This document shows, piece by piece, positions 42,987 through 50,760 of a DNA stretch of 64,000 nucleotides. Every line of letters starts with the position of its first letter. The first letter of the stretch is position 1. This DNA comes from MW101C3 sp943367595. Lineage in GTDB: Bacteria > Cyanobacteriota > Cyanobacteriia > PCC-6307 > Cyanobiaceae. The position numbers were made by a program, and so were the translations under genes. The notes under the pieces were generated by a model. The model was given only the letters and a program-made list of their open reading frames with translations, was not told the DNA's origin and searched no databases. The stretch covers positions 7,639 through 71,638 of the forward strand of contig CALRJS020000018.1 of NCBI GenBank assembly GCA_943367595.1. Direction: 5' to 3'.

Positions 42987-43667
42987 ATGAAACCACTTCT
43001 CGATGCAATCCGTTTTGAACCCCCGGCGCCGATGGAGTTCACTCAGGCGTGGCACTGGCAGCAGCAGCTGCGCGATCGCCTGCTGACCAACCCCGCGGCT
43101 CCGGAAGCGCTGCTCCTGCTCCAGCACCTGCCCTGCTACACGCTTGGTCGCGGGGCCAGCTCAGCGTTTCTGCGCTTCGATCCCCAGGCTCCGCCTGCGC
43201 CCCTGCACCGCATCGATCGCGGCGGGGAGGTGACCCACCATCTGCCTGGCCAACTGGTGCTCTACCCCGTGCTCGATCTGCAGCGGCATGGTGCAGATCT
43301 CCACTGTTATCTGCGGGCGTTGGAGGGGGTGGTGATCAGCGTGCTGGCCGAGCTGGGCCTGGTGGGGGAGCGGATCGAGGGACTCACCGGCGTGTGGCTC
43401 GAGGGTCGCAAGCTGGCGGCGATCGGGGTGGGGGCCCGCCGCTGGATCAGCCAGCACGGCCTTGCGCTGAATGTGAACTGCGACCTGGCGGGCTTCGACG
43501 CGATCGTCCCCTGCGGTCTGGAGGGGCGGGCGGTGGGCCGGCTGAGCGACTGGTGCCCCGGGATCACCCCTGCCCAGGTGCAACCGCTGCTGAGCCGGGC
43601 GGCTGCCGAAGCGTTCGGGCTGATGCTCCGACCACCGGAGCCCGCCGAACGGCTCTGGGGGTGTTAA
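42987..43667 (+). CDS. lipB: octanoyl-[ACP]:protein N-octanoyltransferase (LipB)
   Basis: LipB moves octanoate from ACP to lipoyl domains before LipA inserts sulfur. The 226-residue product shows LLLQHLPCYTLGRGAS, RIDRGGEVTHHLPGQLVLYP with the conserved glycines/histidine, and ALNVNCDLAGFDAIVPCGL with the catalytic cysteine. The lipoyl-bearing E2 subunit, a substrate, is 2.6 kb downstream. Confidence 0.94.
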   Translation: MKPLLDAIRFEPPAPMEFTQAWHWQQQLRDRLLTNPAAPEALLLLQHLPCYTLGRGASSAFLRFDPQAPPAPLHRIDRGGEVTHHLPGQLVLYPVLDLQRHGADLHCYLRALEGVVISVLAELGLVGERIEGLTGVWLEGRKLAAIGVGARRWISQHGLALNVNCDLAGFDAIVPCGLEGRAVGRLSDWCPGITPAQVQPLLSRAAAEAFGLMLRPPEPAERLWGC

Positions 43668-43694
43668 GCCTGTGCCACCATCGGCTGCAAGGCA

Positions 43695-45671
43695 GTGAAA
43701 GCACGGGCGGAGATTTCCTGGTCGGGTGACCGGAAGGACTGTCAGGCACTGGCCGCTCGCGAGGATCTCAGCCAGATCACCGGGCTGGAGCAGATCTGGC
43801 CGGAGGTGGCCCAGCGCTACGGCACAGCGGTGGCCCTGGAGGCTCCCCACACCAGCCCACCCGAGCAGCTCAGCTTCAGCGACCTCAACGCGGCGATCCT
43901 GCAGGCCGCCGCCGCCTTCGCCTCCCTGGGCGTGACCCCTGGGGATGTGGTGGCCCTGTTTGCGGAGAACTCGCCGCGCTGGCTGATCGCCGACCAGGGG
44001 CTGATGCGGGCCGGCGCCGCCGATGCCGTGCGGGGCAGCACGGCGCCGGTGGAGGAGCTGCGCTACATCCTTGAAGACTCCGGCGCGGTGGGGCTGGTGG
44101 TGGAATCGGCCGCGCTGCTGCAGCGCCTGGCCCTGCCGCCCGAGCAGCTCGCCCGCCTGCGTTTCGTGGTGCTGCTGGACGAGTCGGCCGGCGCGGGCAC
44201 GTTGCCGCTGCCCGAGCAGGTGGTGGGCCTCAGCTGGCCCGACTTCCGCGCCCGCGGGGCCGGCGTGGCGCCCCCGCCGCTGCCACCGGTGGCGCCGGAG
44301 CGCCTGGCCACATTGCTCTACACCTCCGGCACCACCGGCCGGCCCAAGGGCGTGCCGCTCAGCCACGCCAACCTGCTGCACCAGCTGCGCACCCTCGGGG
44401 TGGCGGTGAATCCCCGCCCCGGCGACCGGGCGCTGAGCGTGCTGCCGATCTGGCACGCCTATGAGCGCACGGCCGAGTACTTCCTGCTGGCGGCCGGTTG
44501 CCGCCAGACCTACACCACGCTCAAGCACCTGCGCGGTGATCTGCAGGCGGTCAAGCCGCACTACATGATCAGCGTGCCGCGCCTCTGGGAGGCGCTTCTG
44601 GCGGGCTTCGAGGATGCGCTGGCGGCCATGCCCGCCAAGCGCCGCGGCCTGATCGAGAAGGCGCTGGCGGTGAGCCGCTTCCATGGACTGCAGCGCCGCC
44701 GCGCCAGGGGCCTCACCCTGCAGGTGGAGCCACCGCAGGCCCGGCTCTCGGCGGCGCTGCTCAGTGCGGTGAGCTGGCCGGTGGATGCGCTGGCCGGTGC
44801 GCTGCTGTGGCCCAAGGTGCGGCAGCAGCTGTCCGGGGGGGTGCTGCGCACGGCGATCAGCGGCGGCGGTGCCCTTTCCCTGCACGTGGACAGCTTCTTC
44901 GAGGCGATCGGCATCGAGCTGCTGGTGGGCTACGGCCTCACCGAAACCAGCCCGGTGCTCGCCTGCCGCCGGCCGTGGCGCAACCGCCGCGGCAGCGCCG
45001 GCCAACCCCTGCCGGACACCTCCTTGAAGATCGTCGATCAGGAAAGCGGCGCGCCATTGGGCTGGGGCGAGCGGGGCCGGGTGCTGGCGCGCGGTCCGCA
45101 GGTGATGGCCGGCTACTTCAACAAGCCGGAAGCCACCGCTGCCGTGCTCGATGCCGATGGCTGGTTCGACACCGGCGACCTCGGCCATCTGCTGCCCGAT
45201 GGCTCCCTGGTGCTCACCGGCCGCGCCAAGGACACGATCGTGCTCAGCAGTGGAGAGAACATCGAGCCCGGCCCGCTGGAGGAGGCCCTGGTGGCCCATC
45301 CGCTGGTGGAGCAGGTGATGCTGGTGGGGCAGGACCGCCGCCAGCTGGGCGCCCTGGTGGTGCCCCGCGCCGAACCGCTGGCGGCCTTCGCAGCAGCGGC
45401 CGGCCTGCCGGCGCCCACCGGTGCGGGTGCGGGTGCGGGTGCTGGGGCCGGCGTACAGGCCGATGCGCTGTTGCTGCGTGCCCTCAAAGGTGAGTTCAAT
45501 CGGTTGCTGGCCGCCCGCCCCGGCTCGCGTCCCGATGAACGCCTGGCTGGGGTGGCGCTGGTGGAGCCGTTCACGATCGACAACGGCCTGCTCACCCAGA
45601 CCCTCAAGCAACGGCGTGACCGCATCACCCAGCGGGACCAGGCGGCGGTGGAGGCCATCTACGCCGGTTGA
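43695..45671 (+). CDS. aas: acyl-ACP/CoA synthetase, AMP-forming
   Basis: The 658-residue ANL-superfamily enzyme activates free fatty acids; in cyanobacteria the homologue (Aas) attaches them to ACP. The P-loop LLYTSGTTGRPKGVPLSH, the adenine motif GYGLTETSPV, WFDTGDLGHLLPDG and LVLTGRAKDTIVLSSGENI are all present. Near the C-terminus, an alanine/glycine run encoded by hexanucleotide GGTGCG repeats (about 45420-45450) forms a low-complexity loop. It starts with GTG at 43695, 27 bp after lipB. Confidence 0.9.
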   Translation: MKARAEISWSGDRKDCQALAAREDLSQITGLEQIWPEVAQRYGTAVALEAPHTSPPEQLSFSDLNAAILQAAAAFASLGVTPGDVVALFAENSPRWLIADQGLMRAGAADAVRGSTAPVEELRYILEDSGAVGLVVESAALLQRLALPPEQLARLRFVVLLDESAGAGTLPLPEQVVGLSWPDFRARGAGVAPPPLPPVAPERLATLLYTSGTTGRPKGVPLSHANLLHQLRTLGVAVNPRPGDRALSVLPIWHAYERTAEYFLLAAGCRQTYTTLKHLRGDLQAVKPHYMISVPRLWEALLAGFEDALAAMPAKRRGLIEKALAVSRFHGLQRRRARGLTLQVEPPQARLSAALLSAVSWPVDALAGALLWPKVRQQLSGGVLRTAISGGGALSLHVDSFFEAIGIELLVGYGLTETSPVLACRRPWRNRRGSAGQPLPDTSLKIVDQESGAPLGWGERGRVLARGPQVMAGYFNKPEATAAVLDADGWFDTGDLGHLLPDGSLVLTGRAKDTIVLSSGENIEPGPLEEALVAHPLVEQVMLVGQDRRQLGALVVPRAEPLAAFAAAAGLPAPTGAGAGAGAGAGVQADALLLRALKGEFNRLLAARPGSRPDERLAGVALVEPFTIDNGLLTQTLKQRRDRITQRDQAAVEAIYAG

Positions 45672-45717
45672 CCCCCGCTCCAACGGCTGACAGCCTGGTG
45701 GTTGTTACCAACCCCCC

Positions 45718-46161
45718 ATGTCCGACGGCCAAACGCTGACCATCAAGCGCACCATCACGGTGCGGGCGGTGGTGACACCGCGCTGGAAGGAAGATGCCGA
45801 GCGAGAGCTCAGCGGCGCTGTCGCCAACACCGACCAGCAGCTCGCGCAGCTGGAGCAGGAGGGCCAGCAGCTGGTGGATGAGATCCGCCGCCAGAGCATG
45901 AATCCGCTCGATCCACGGGTGCAGGAGCAGGTGGGCTCGGTGCAGCAGCAGGTGGCGGCCAAGCGCAGCGAGCTGGAGGAGCAGAAGCGCGCCATGCTCG
46001 AACAGCAGCGCCAGGTGCGCGAACTGGAGTTCGAGCAGATCGTGGATCAGGGCCAGATCGAAGGCGCCTGCAAGATCAAGGTGGGCGACAACCTGGTGCA
46101 GAAACTCCAGGTGGCGGTGCTGGTGCGCGATGGCGTCGTGGAGGCGATCGAGGGGGGCTGA
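45718..46161 (+). CDS. YlqD-like coiled-coil protein
   Basis: The 147-residue product has an N-terminal beta segment (TLTIKRTITVRAVVTPRWK), a long coiled-coil (LAQLEQEGQQLVDEIRRQS through EEQKRAMLEQQRQ), and a C-terminal beta region (GDNLVQKLQVAVLVRDGVV). This layout matches the YlqD family, whose role is unknown. It lies between the acyl synthetase and the E2 gene; no cofactor motif is seen. Confidence 0.75.
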   Translation: MSDGQTLTIKRTITVRAVVTPRWKEDAERELSGAVANTDQQLAQLEQEGQQLVDEIRRQSMNPLDPRVQEQVGSVQQQVAAKRSELEEQKRAMLEQQRQVRELEFEQIVDQGQIEGACKIKVGDNLVQKLQVAVLVRDGVVEAIEGG

Positions 46162-46224
46162 GCTGCGGGGTGGCGACGGCGTGGCGCGTAAAATCCCGTC
46201 GCCGGCTGCATCGGGACCAGGACT

Positions 46225-47595
46225 TTGGCGACCTACGAAATCTTCATGCCCGCCCTGAGCTCCACGATGACGGAGGGCAAGATCGTGGAGTGGCTGAAGC
46301 AGCCCGGCGACCGCGTCGAGCGCGGTGAGTCCGTCCTGGTCGTCGAATCCGACAAGGCCGACATGGACGTGGAGGCCTTCCAGGAGGGCTTCCTGGCCGC
46401 CGTGTTGATGCAGGCCGGTGGCACGGCACCGGTGGGCGAAACGATCGGTCTGATTGTGGAAACCGAAGCGGAGATCACCGCTGCCCAGGCCGGTGCCCCC
46501 AGCGCGCCCGCTGCGGCCCCCGCTCCTGCGGCCGCCCCTGCCGCGCCCTCACCCGTTGCCGCACCGGCGGCGCCAGCGGCTCCGGTCGCTGTGGCTCCTC
46601 CGGCACCGGCGCCAGCGGCTGTTGCCGCCCCCAGCCTGGCTGCGCCTGCTGCTCCGTCGGCGGGCAACGGCCGGGTGGTGGCGACCCCCCGCGCCCGCAA
46701 GCTGGCCAGCCAGCTCGGCGTCACGTTGGAAGCCCTCAAGGGCAGCGGCCCCCATGGCCGCATCCAGGCCGAGGACGTGGAGCGGGCCGCCGGCCAGCCT
46801 GCCTCGGTGGCCCGGGTGGCGGAAGGCAGCGCCCCCTTCACGGCCGCCGCTCCCGCTGCCGCTGGGGCTTCGGCCGGTGGCGGTGCCTCGGCCGCACCCG
46901 CGGGCCAGAGCTTCGGCCGCCCGGGAGAGACGGTGGCCTTCACCACCCTGCAGGGGGCGGTGAACCGCAACATGCTCGCCAGCCTCGCGGTTCCCTGTTT
47001 CCACGTGGGCTACACGATCACCACCGATCGGCTCGATGCCTTCTACAAGCAGGTGAAGAGCAAGGGCGTCACGATGACGGCTCTGCTGGCCAAGGCGGTG
47101 GGCGTGGTGCTCGCGCGCCATCCCCAGGTGAATGCCGCCGCCAGCGAGACCGGCATGGTGTATCCAGCTTCGGTCAACGTGGCGATCGCCGTGGCCATGG
47201 ACGACGGCGGCCTGGTGACGCCGGTGCTGAAGGAGGCCGATCGCACCGATCTCTACAGCCTGTCGCGCAGCTGGGCCGACCTGGTGGCCCGCTCCCGCAC
47301 CAAGCAGCTCAAGCCCGACGAATACAGCACCGGCACCTTCACTCTCTCCAATCTCGGCATGTTCGGGGTCGACCGCTTCGATGCCATCCTTCCGCCCGGC
47401 ACCGGCGCGATCCTGGCGGTGGCGGCCTCCCGCCCCACGGTGGTGGCCAACGCCGATGGCTCAATCGCCGTCAAGCGCCAGATGCAGGTGAACCTCACCG
47501 CTGACCACCGGGTGATCTATGGCGCCCATGGGGCGGCTTTCCTCAAGGATCTGGCCGACCTGATCGAACACCGGCCCGAAAGCCTGGCGCTCTGA
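46225..47595 (+). CDS. pdhC: dihydrolipoamide acetyltransferase, E2 subunit of pyruvate dehydrogenase
   Basis: E2 carries acetyl groups on a swinging lipoyl arm to make acetyl-CoA. The 456-residue product has one lipoyl domain with Lys44 in VESDKADMDVE, an Ala/Pro-rich linker, a peripheral-subunit-binding domain (TPRARKLASQLGVTLEALKG), a second linker and the catalytic acyltransferase domain ending in LTADHRVIYGAHGAAFL with the HxxxD-like centre. The start is TTG at 46225 after GGACT. It is followed by queA after 7 bp. Confidence 0.94.
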   Translation: MATYEIFMPALSSTMTEGKIVEWLKQPGDRVERGESVLVVESDKADMDVEAFQEGFLAAVLMQAGGTAPVGETIGLIVETEAEITAAQAGAPSAPAAAPAPAAAPAAPSPVAAPAAPAAPVAVAPPAPAPAAVAAPSLAAPAAPSAGNGRVVATPRARKLASQLGVTLEALKGSGPHGRIQAEDVERAAGQPASVARVAEGSAPFTAAAPAAAGASAGGGASAAPAGQSFGRPGETVAFTTLQGAVNRNMLASLAVPCFHVGYTITTDRLDAFYKQVKSKGVTMTALLAKAVGVVLARHPQVNAAASETGMVYPASVNVAIAVAMDDGGLVTPVLKEADRTDLYSLSRSWADLVARSRTKQLKPDEYSTGTFTLSNLGMFGVDRFDAILPPGTGAILAVAASRPTVVANADGSIAVKRQMQVNLTADHRVIYGAHGAAFLKDLADLIEHRPESLAL

Positions 47596-47602
47596 ACCGA
47601 CG

Positions 47603-48811
47603 GTGTCGAACCCTGCCGCCGGCTCCCTGAGCCATCCGGACACGCTGCTCTCCAGCTACAGCTTCCATCTGCCCGAGGAGCGCATCGCCCAGCGGCCGGT
47701 GGAGCCGCGCCATGCGGCCCGCCTGCTGGCCGTTGAGCCAGCGCCGGCGCCACCGCGGCACTTAACGGTGTGGGATCTGGCCGAGGAGCTCAAGCCCGGC
47801 GATCTGCTGGTGGTGAACAACACCCGCGTGCTCAAGGCGCGGCTGGCTGCACGGCGCCGCACCGGCGGGGCCGTGGAACTGCTGGTGCTGGAACCCCGTG
47901 GGGAAGGGCGCTGGTTGTGCCTGGCACGGCCCGCCAAACGCCTCCACCCCGGCGAGGAGCTGGAGCTTGAGCTGCAGGCCACTGAGGGCCCGGCCCCGCA
48001 AGGCGCTGAGCGTGGACCGGCACCGCAGGGCGCTGAGGGCGCACCGGGGCGCCTGCCTGGTGCGGAACCGCCGTTGGTGGTGACCGTGCTGGAGGTGGAT
48101 CAGGCCAGCGGCGGCCGGGTGATCCAGTTCCCGCCCCACTGCGTTGATGCGGCAGCCATCGAGGCGCTGCTGGATCGTTACGGCAGCATGCCCCTGCCGC
48201 CCTACATCCACCAGCAGGACAGCAGCGACGACGAGCGCTACCAGACCCGCTACGCCGATAAACCCGGTGCCGTGGCCGCACCGACGGCGGGGTTGCATCT
48301 CAGCGACGAGCTGCTGGCGGCTCTGAAGGCCCGCGGGGTGCGCCTCGTGGCGATCACGCTGCACGTGGGCCTTGGCACCTTCCGGCCGGTGGAAACGGAA
48401 GATCTCAGCGCGCTTGAACTCCACAGCGAATGGGTGGAGGTGTCGGCGGAGGTGGTGGAGGCGGTGGCCAGCACACGCGCCGCTGGCGGGCGGGTGATCG
48501 CGATGGGCACCACGAGCGTGCGGGCGCTGGAAGGGGCTGCCGCCGCGTCAGCGGATGGCGTGCTGCAGCCTTTTCAAGGGCCGGTGGCCCTGGTGATTCA
48601 GCCCGGGTTCCGCTTTCGGGTGGTGGAAGGGTTGATCACAAACTTCCACCTGCCGCAGAGCTCCCTGCTGCTGCTGGTGAGTGCCCTGATCGGGCGTCCC
48701 CGGCTGCTGGAGCTCTACGCCACGGCAATCAACGAGGGTTACCGCTTCTTTTCTTATGGCGATGCCATGTGGATTGCCCCGGCAGCGGTGCTGCCGGGGG
48801 CCAGGCCTTGA
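47603..48811 (+). CDS. queA: tRNA ribosyltransferase-isomerase (QueA)
   Basis: QueA transfers the ribosyl moiety of SAM to preQ1 in tRNA, forming epoxyqueuosine. The 402-residue protein shows YSFHLPEERIAQRPVEPRH, LLVVNNTRVLKARL, PLPPYIHQ, TAGLHLSDELLAAL and ITLHVGLGTFRPVE. A repeated insertion (GPAPQGAE twice) near residue 130-150 comes from a tandem duplication at about 47985-48050. GTG at 47603 is the start. The queuosine-precursor transporter at 12051 shares its pathway. Confidence 0.95.
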   Translation: MSNPAAGSLSHPDTLLSSYSFHLPEERIAQRPVEPRHAARLLAVEPAPAPPRHLTVWDLAEELKPGDLLVVNNTRVLKARLAARRRTGGAVELLVLEPRGEGRWLCLARPAKRLHPGEELELELQATEGPAPQGAERGPAPQGAEGAPGRLPGAEPPLVVTVLEVDQASGGRVIQFPPHCVDAAAIEALLDRYGSMPLPPYIHQQDSSDDERYQTRYADKPGAVAAPTAGLHLSDELLAALKARGVRLVAITLHVGLGTFRPVETEDLSALELHSEWVEVSAEVVEAVASTRAAGGRVIAMGTTSVRALEGAAAASADGVLQPFQGPVALVIQPGFRFRVVEGLITNFHLPQSSLLLLVSALIGRPRLLELYATAINEGYRFFSYGDAMWIAPAAVLPGARP

Positions 48812-48819
48812 GGCCCTGA

Positions 48820-48871
48820 GGGTTCAAGCGACAGCCAGATTGGCAGGGTTCAGGCGGCAGCCAGATTGGCG
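48820..48871. repeat. 26-bp tandem duplication at the 3' end of sodB
   Basis: Two adjacent 26-bp units (48820-48845 and 48846-48871), each starting GGGTTCA and containing CAGCCAGATTGGC, match at 23 of 26 bases. The second contains the last sodB codons and its stop, so the first is a downstream copy of the sodB terminus in the 38-bp gap before queA. Confidence 0.75.
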
Positions 48872-49449
48872 GCCACGAACTCCCAGTTCACCAGCTTGTC
48901 GAGGAAGGTGGAGATGTAATCCGGGCGGCGGTTCTGGTAATCGAGGTAGTAAGCGTGCTCCCACACATCCATGGTGAGCAGGGCTTTCTGACCATGCGCC
49001 AGGGGCAGATCGGCATTGCCGGTCTTGGTGATCTTGAGGGTGCCGCCATCAAGCACCAGCCAGGCCCAGCCGCTGCCGAACTGGGTGGCGCCGGCAGCTT
49101 TGAACTGCTCGGTGAACACATCAAAGCCGCCGAAATCGGCATTGATCTTGTCGGCCAGAGCGCCGGTGGGGGCACCGCCACCGCCGGGCTTGAGACCCTG
49201 CCAATAGAAGGTGTGGTTCCACACCTGGGCGGCGTTGTTGAAGATGCCAGCCCTACCGGCATCGCCGGCCACCGCCAGGATCACCTCTTCCAGGGATTTC
49301 CCTTCCAGATCGGTGCCTTCCACCATCTTGTTGAGGTTGGCCACGTAGCCCGCGTGGTGCTTGCCGTGGTGGAACTCCAGGGTCTGGCGGGAGATATGGG
49401 GCTCGAGCGCGTCGAGCTCATAAGGAAGCGCAGGCAGCTGATGAGCCAT
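48850..49449 (-). CDS. sodB: iron superoxide dismutase (SodB)
   Basis: SodB dismutates superoxide to peroxide and oxygen. The 199-residue product contains LEFHHGKHHAGYVANLN, the Fe-type marker AAQVWNHTFYW, QFGSGWAWLVLDGG and DVWEHAYYLDYQNRR with the metal ligands. The Fe-type assignment rests on these motifs. The ATG at 49449 starts MAHQLPALPYEL; the frame continues upstream without support. The promoter must lie in 49450-49630. Confidence 0.95.
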   Translation of the reverse strand: MAHQLPALPYELDALEPHISRQTLEFHHGKHHAGYVANLNKMVEGTDLEGKSLEEVILAVAGDAGRAGIFNNAAQVWNHTFYWQGLKPGGGGAPTGALADKINADFGGFDVFTEQFKAAGATQFGSGWAWLVLDGGTLKITKTGNADLPLAHGQKALLTMDVWEHAYYLDYQNRRPDYISTFLDKLVNWEFVAANLAAA

Positions 49450-49549
49450 TGGAGGGGAAAACAAAGGGGGAGCGGAGCCGGGCTGACGCGTGGAGCGATC
49501 CGCGGAACGGATCACCCTTCCGCTGGTGTGAGCCGACCCGCTGTTGTGA

Positions 49550-49564
49550 CGATTTTAACAATCG
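49550..49564. promoter_or_regulatory. short palindrome upstream of sodB
   Basis: CGATTTTAACAATCG has 5-bp arms (CGATT/AATCG) around an AT-rich centre, about 100 bp before the sodB start in a very GC-rich background. It could be part of a promoter or operator. No known regulator is matched. Confidence 0.25.
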
Positions 49565-49630
49565 CACCGATAGAAGCGCACCCACGAGGACAGCTGGGGT
49601 CGGCTGGATGACAGAAGGGGTCGGCTGGGT

Positions 49631-50287
49631 TCAGCCGCCGACGCGCAGCAGCTCCACCTCGAAGGTGAGGGTGGCGTTGGGGGGGATGACGCCGCCGGCG
49701 CCGCGCTCGCCGTAGGCCAGATCAGGAGGGATCACCAGCTTGCGCTTGCCGCCCACCTTCATGCCGGCCACCCCTTCATCCCAGCCCTTGATCACCCGGC
49801 CAGCGCCGAGCGGGAAGCTGAACGGCTGGTTGCGGGAATAGCTGCTGTCGAATTCCTGGCCGTTCTCGAGGGTGCCGCGATAGTTCACCAGCACGTTCTG
49901 GCCGCTGATCGCTTCCGCGCCCTCACCGACGGTGACATCAATGATGCGCAGCCCGCTGGGGGTGACCCGTTCCTTGGCCGCCACCATCTCGCCGCCGAGA
50001 GCGCCGGCGCCGCCTCCCTGGGCCACGGAGGAATCGGTGCTGGAGTCAGGAGCCATGGCGAAAAGGGTGGGGTTGGGGTCGTCGGGGTCGAGTTCGAAGC
50101 GGTTCACGGCCATCGCCGCAGCAGGCTGTGCGGCGCCTGCTGCCGCGGCATTGGCGGTGGGGGGCGCAGTTGTGAGCGCGGCACTTGTGCCTGCCGCCTC
50201 CACCGTGCTGGGGGCCACCAGCTGGCTGACAAGAGCCACCAGCAGGAAGGCGACGCAGAGGGTCGAGCTGATCAGGATGTCGCGCAT
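49631..50287 (-). CDS. exported FKBP-type peptidyl-prolyl isomerase
   Basis: FKBP enzymes speed proline isomerisation during folding. The 218-residue product from ATG 50287 has a signal peptide (LISSTLCVAFLLVALVSQLV), a long low-complexity linker, and a C-terminal FKBP domain (NVLVNYRGTLENGQEFDSSY, FPLGAGRVIKGWDEGVAGM, IPPDLAYGERGAGGVIPPNA). It probably acts in the periplasm or thylakoid lumen. The frame extends upstream to 50368 but the hydrophobic start at 50287 fits an exported protein. Confidence 0.9.
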   Translation of the reverse strand: MRDILISSTLCVAFLLVALVSQLVAPSTVEAAGTSAALTTAPPTANAAAAGAAQPAAAMAVNRFELDPDDPNPTLFAMAPDSSTDSSVAQGGGAGALGGEMVAAKERVTPSGLRIIDVTVGEGAEAISGQNVLVNYRGTLENGQEFDSSYSRNQPFSFPLGAGRVIKGWDEGVAGMKVGGKRKLVIPPDLAYGERGAGGVIPPNATLTFEVELLRVGG

Positions 50288-50368
50288 GGCGGACGGGCGG
50301 GTCAAGGCACGAACGGTGGCAGGCCCGATTCTGCCAGCGGGCACTGCGGTTCCTGGCCGAGGTCGCAT

Positions 50369-50710
50369 TCAGTCGCTGCTGTCTTCCGTCTCCCGGCGTG
50401 CGCGCAGGGCCTGCTCGAGCCGATCGATGCGTCCGCGCAGCTCGTCAACCTCCCGCTGCCGCGCCAGGCCCAGGTCCTGGAGAAACGACTCCACGTTGCG
50501 CTCCACCGTGCGGCCGGCCTGTTTCTCCAGTTCGGGGTTGTCTCCCCGCAGCGCTCGCAGCACGTCATCCACCAGGGCCGTGGCCTGGCCGGGATCGAGC
50601 CGGCCGCTGGTCACCCACGACTGGGTGACGCTGCGCAGCCGCTCCGCCACCATCGAACTGGTGCCGAGCCCACGCAGCAGCAGCTGTTGCAGCAGATTGT
50701 CCCGTTCCAT
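50369..50710 (-). CDS. conserved coiled-coil protein
   Basis: The 113-residue product (MERDNLLQQLLLRGLGTSSM through VDELRGRIDRLEQALRAR) is helical throughout with a heptad-like C-terminus. It resembles phasin-like proteins found near this position in picocyanobacteria, but no function is demonstrated. It precedes the FKBP gene on the same strand, 81 bp before its start. Confidence 0.65.
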   Translation of the reverse strand: MERDNLLQQLLLRGLGTSSMVAERLRSVTQSWVTSGRLDPGQATALVDDVLRALRGDNPELEKQAGRTVERNVESFLQDLGLARQREVDELRGRIDRLEQALRARRETEDSSD

Positions 50711-50760
50711 GGCGACAACGTTCGGTGCCCCATCCTGGTCTCCCGCCCTGGACCAAAGCC

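Noticed and set aside
43161..45683. 840-codon open frame on the minus strand, antisense to lipB and the acyl-activating enzyme
   Set aside because: It has no recognisable domain and mirrors two clearly conserved genes; long antisense frames are common at this GC content.
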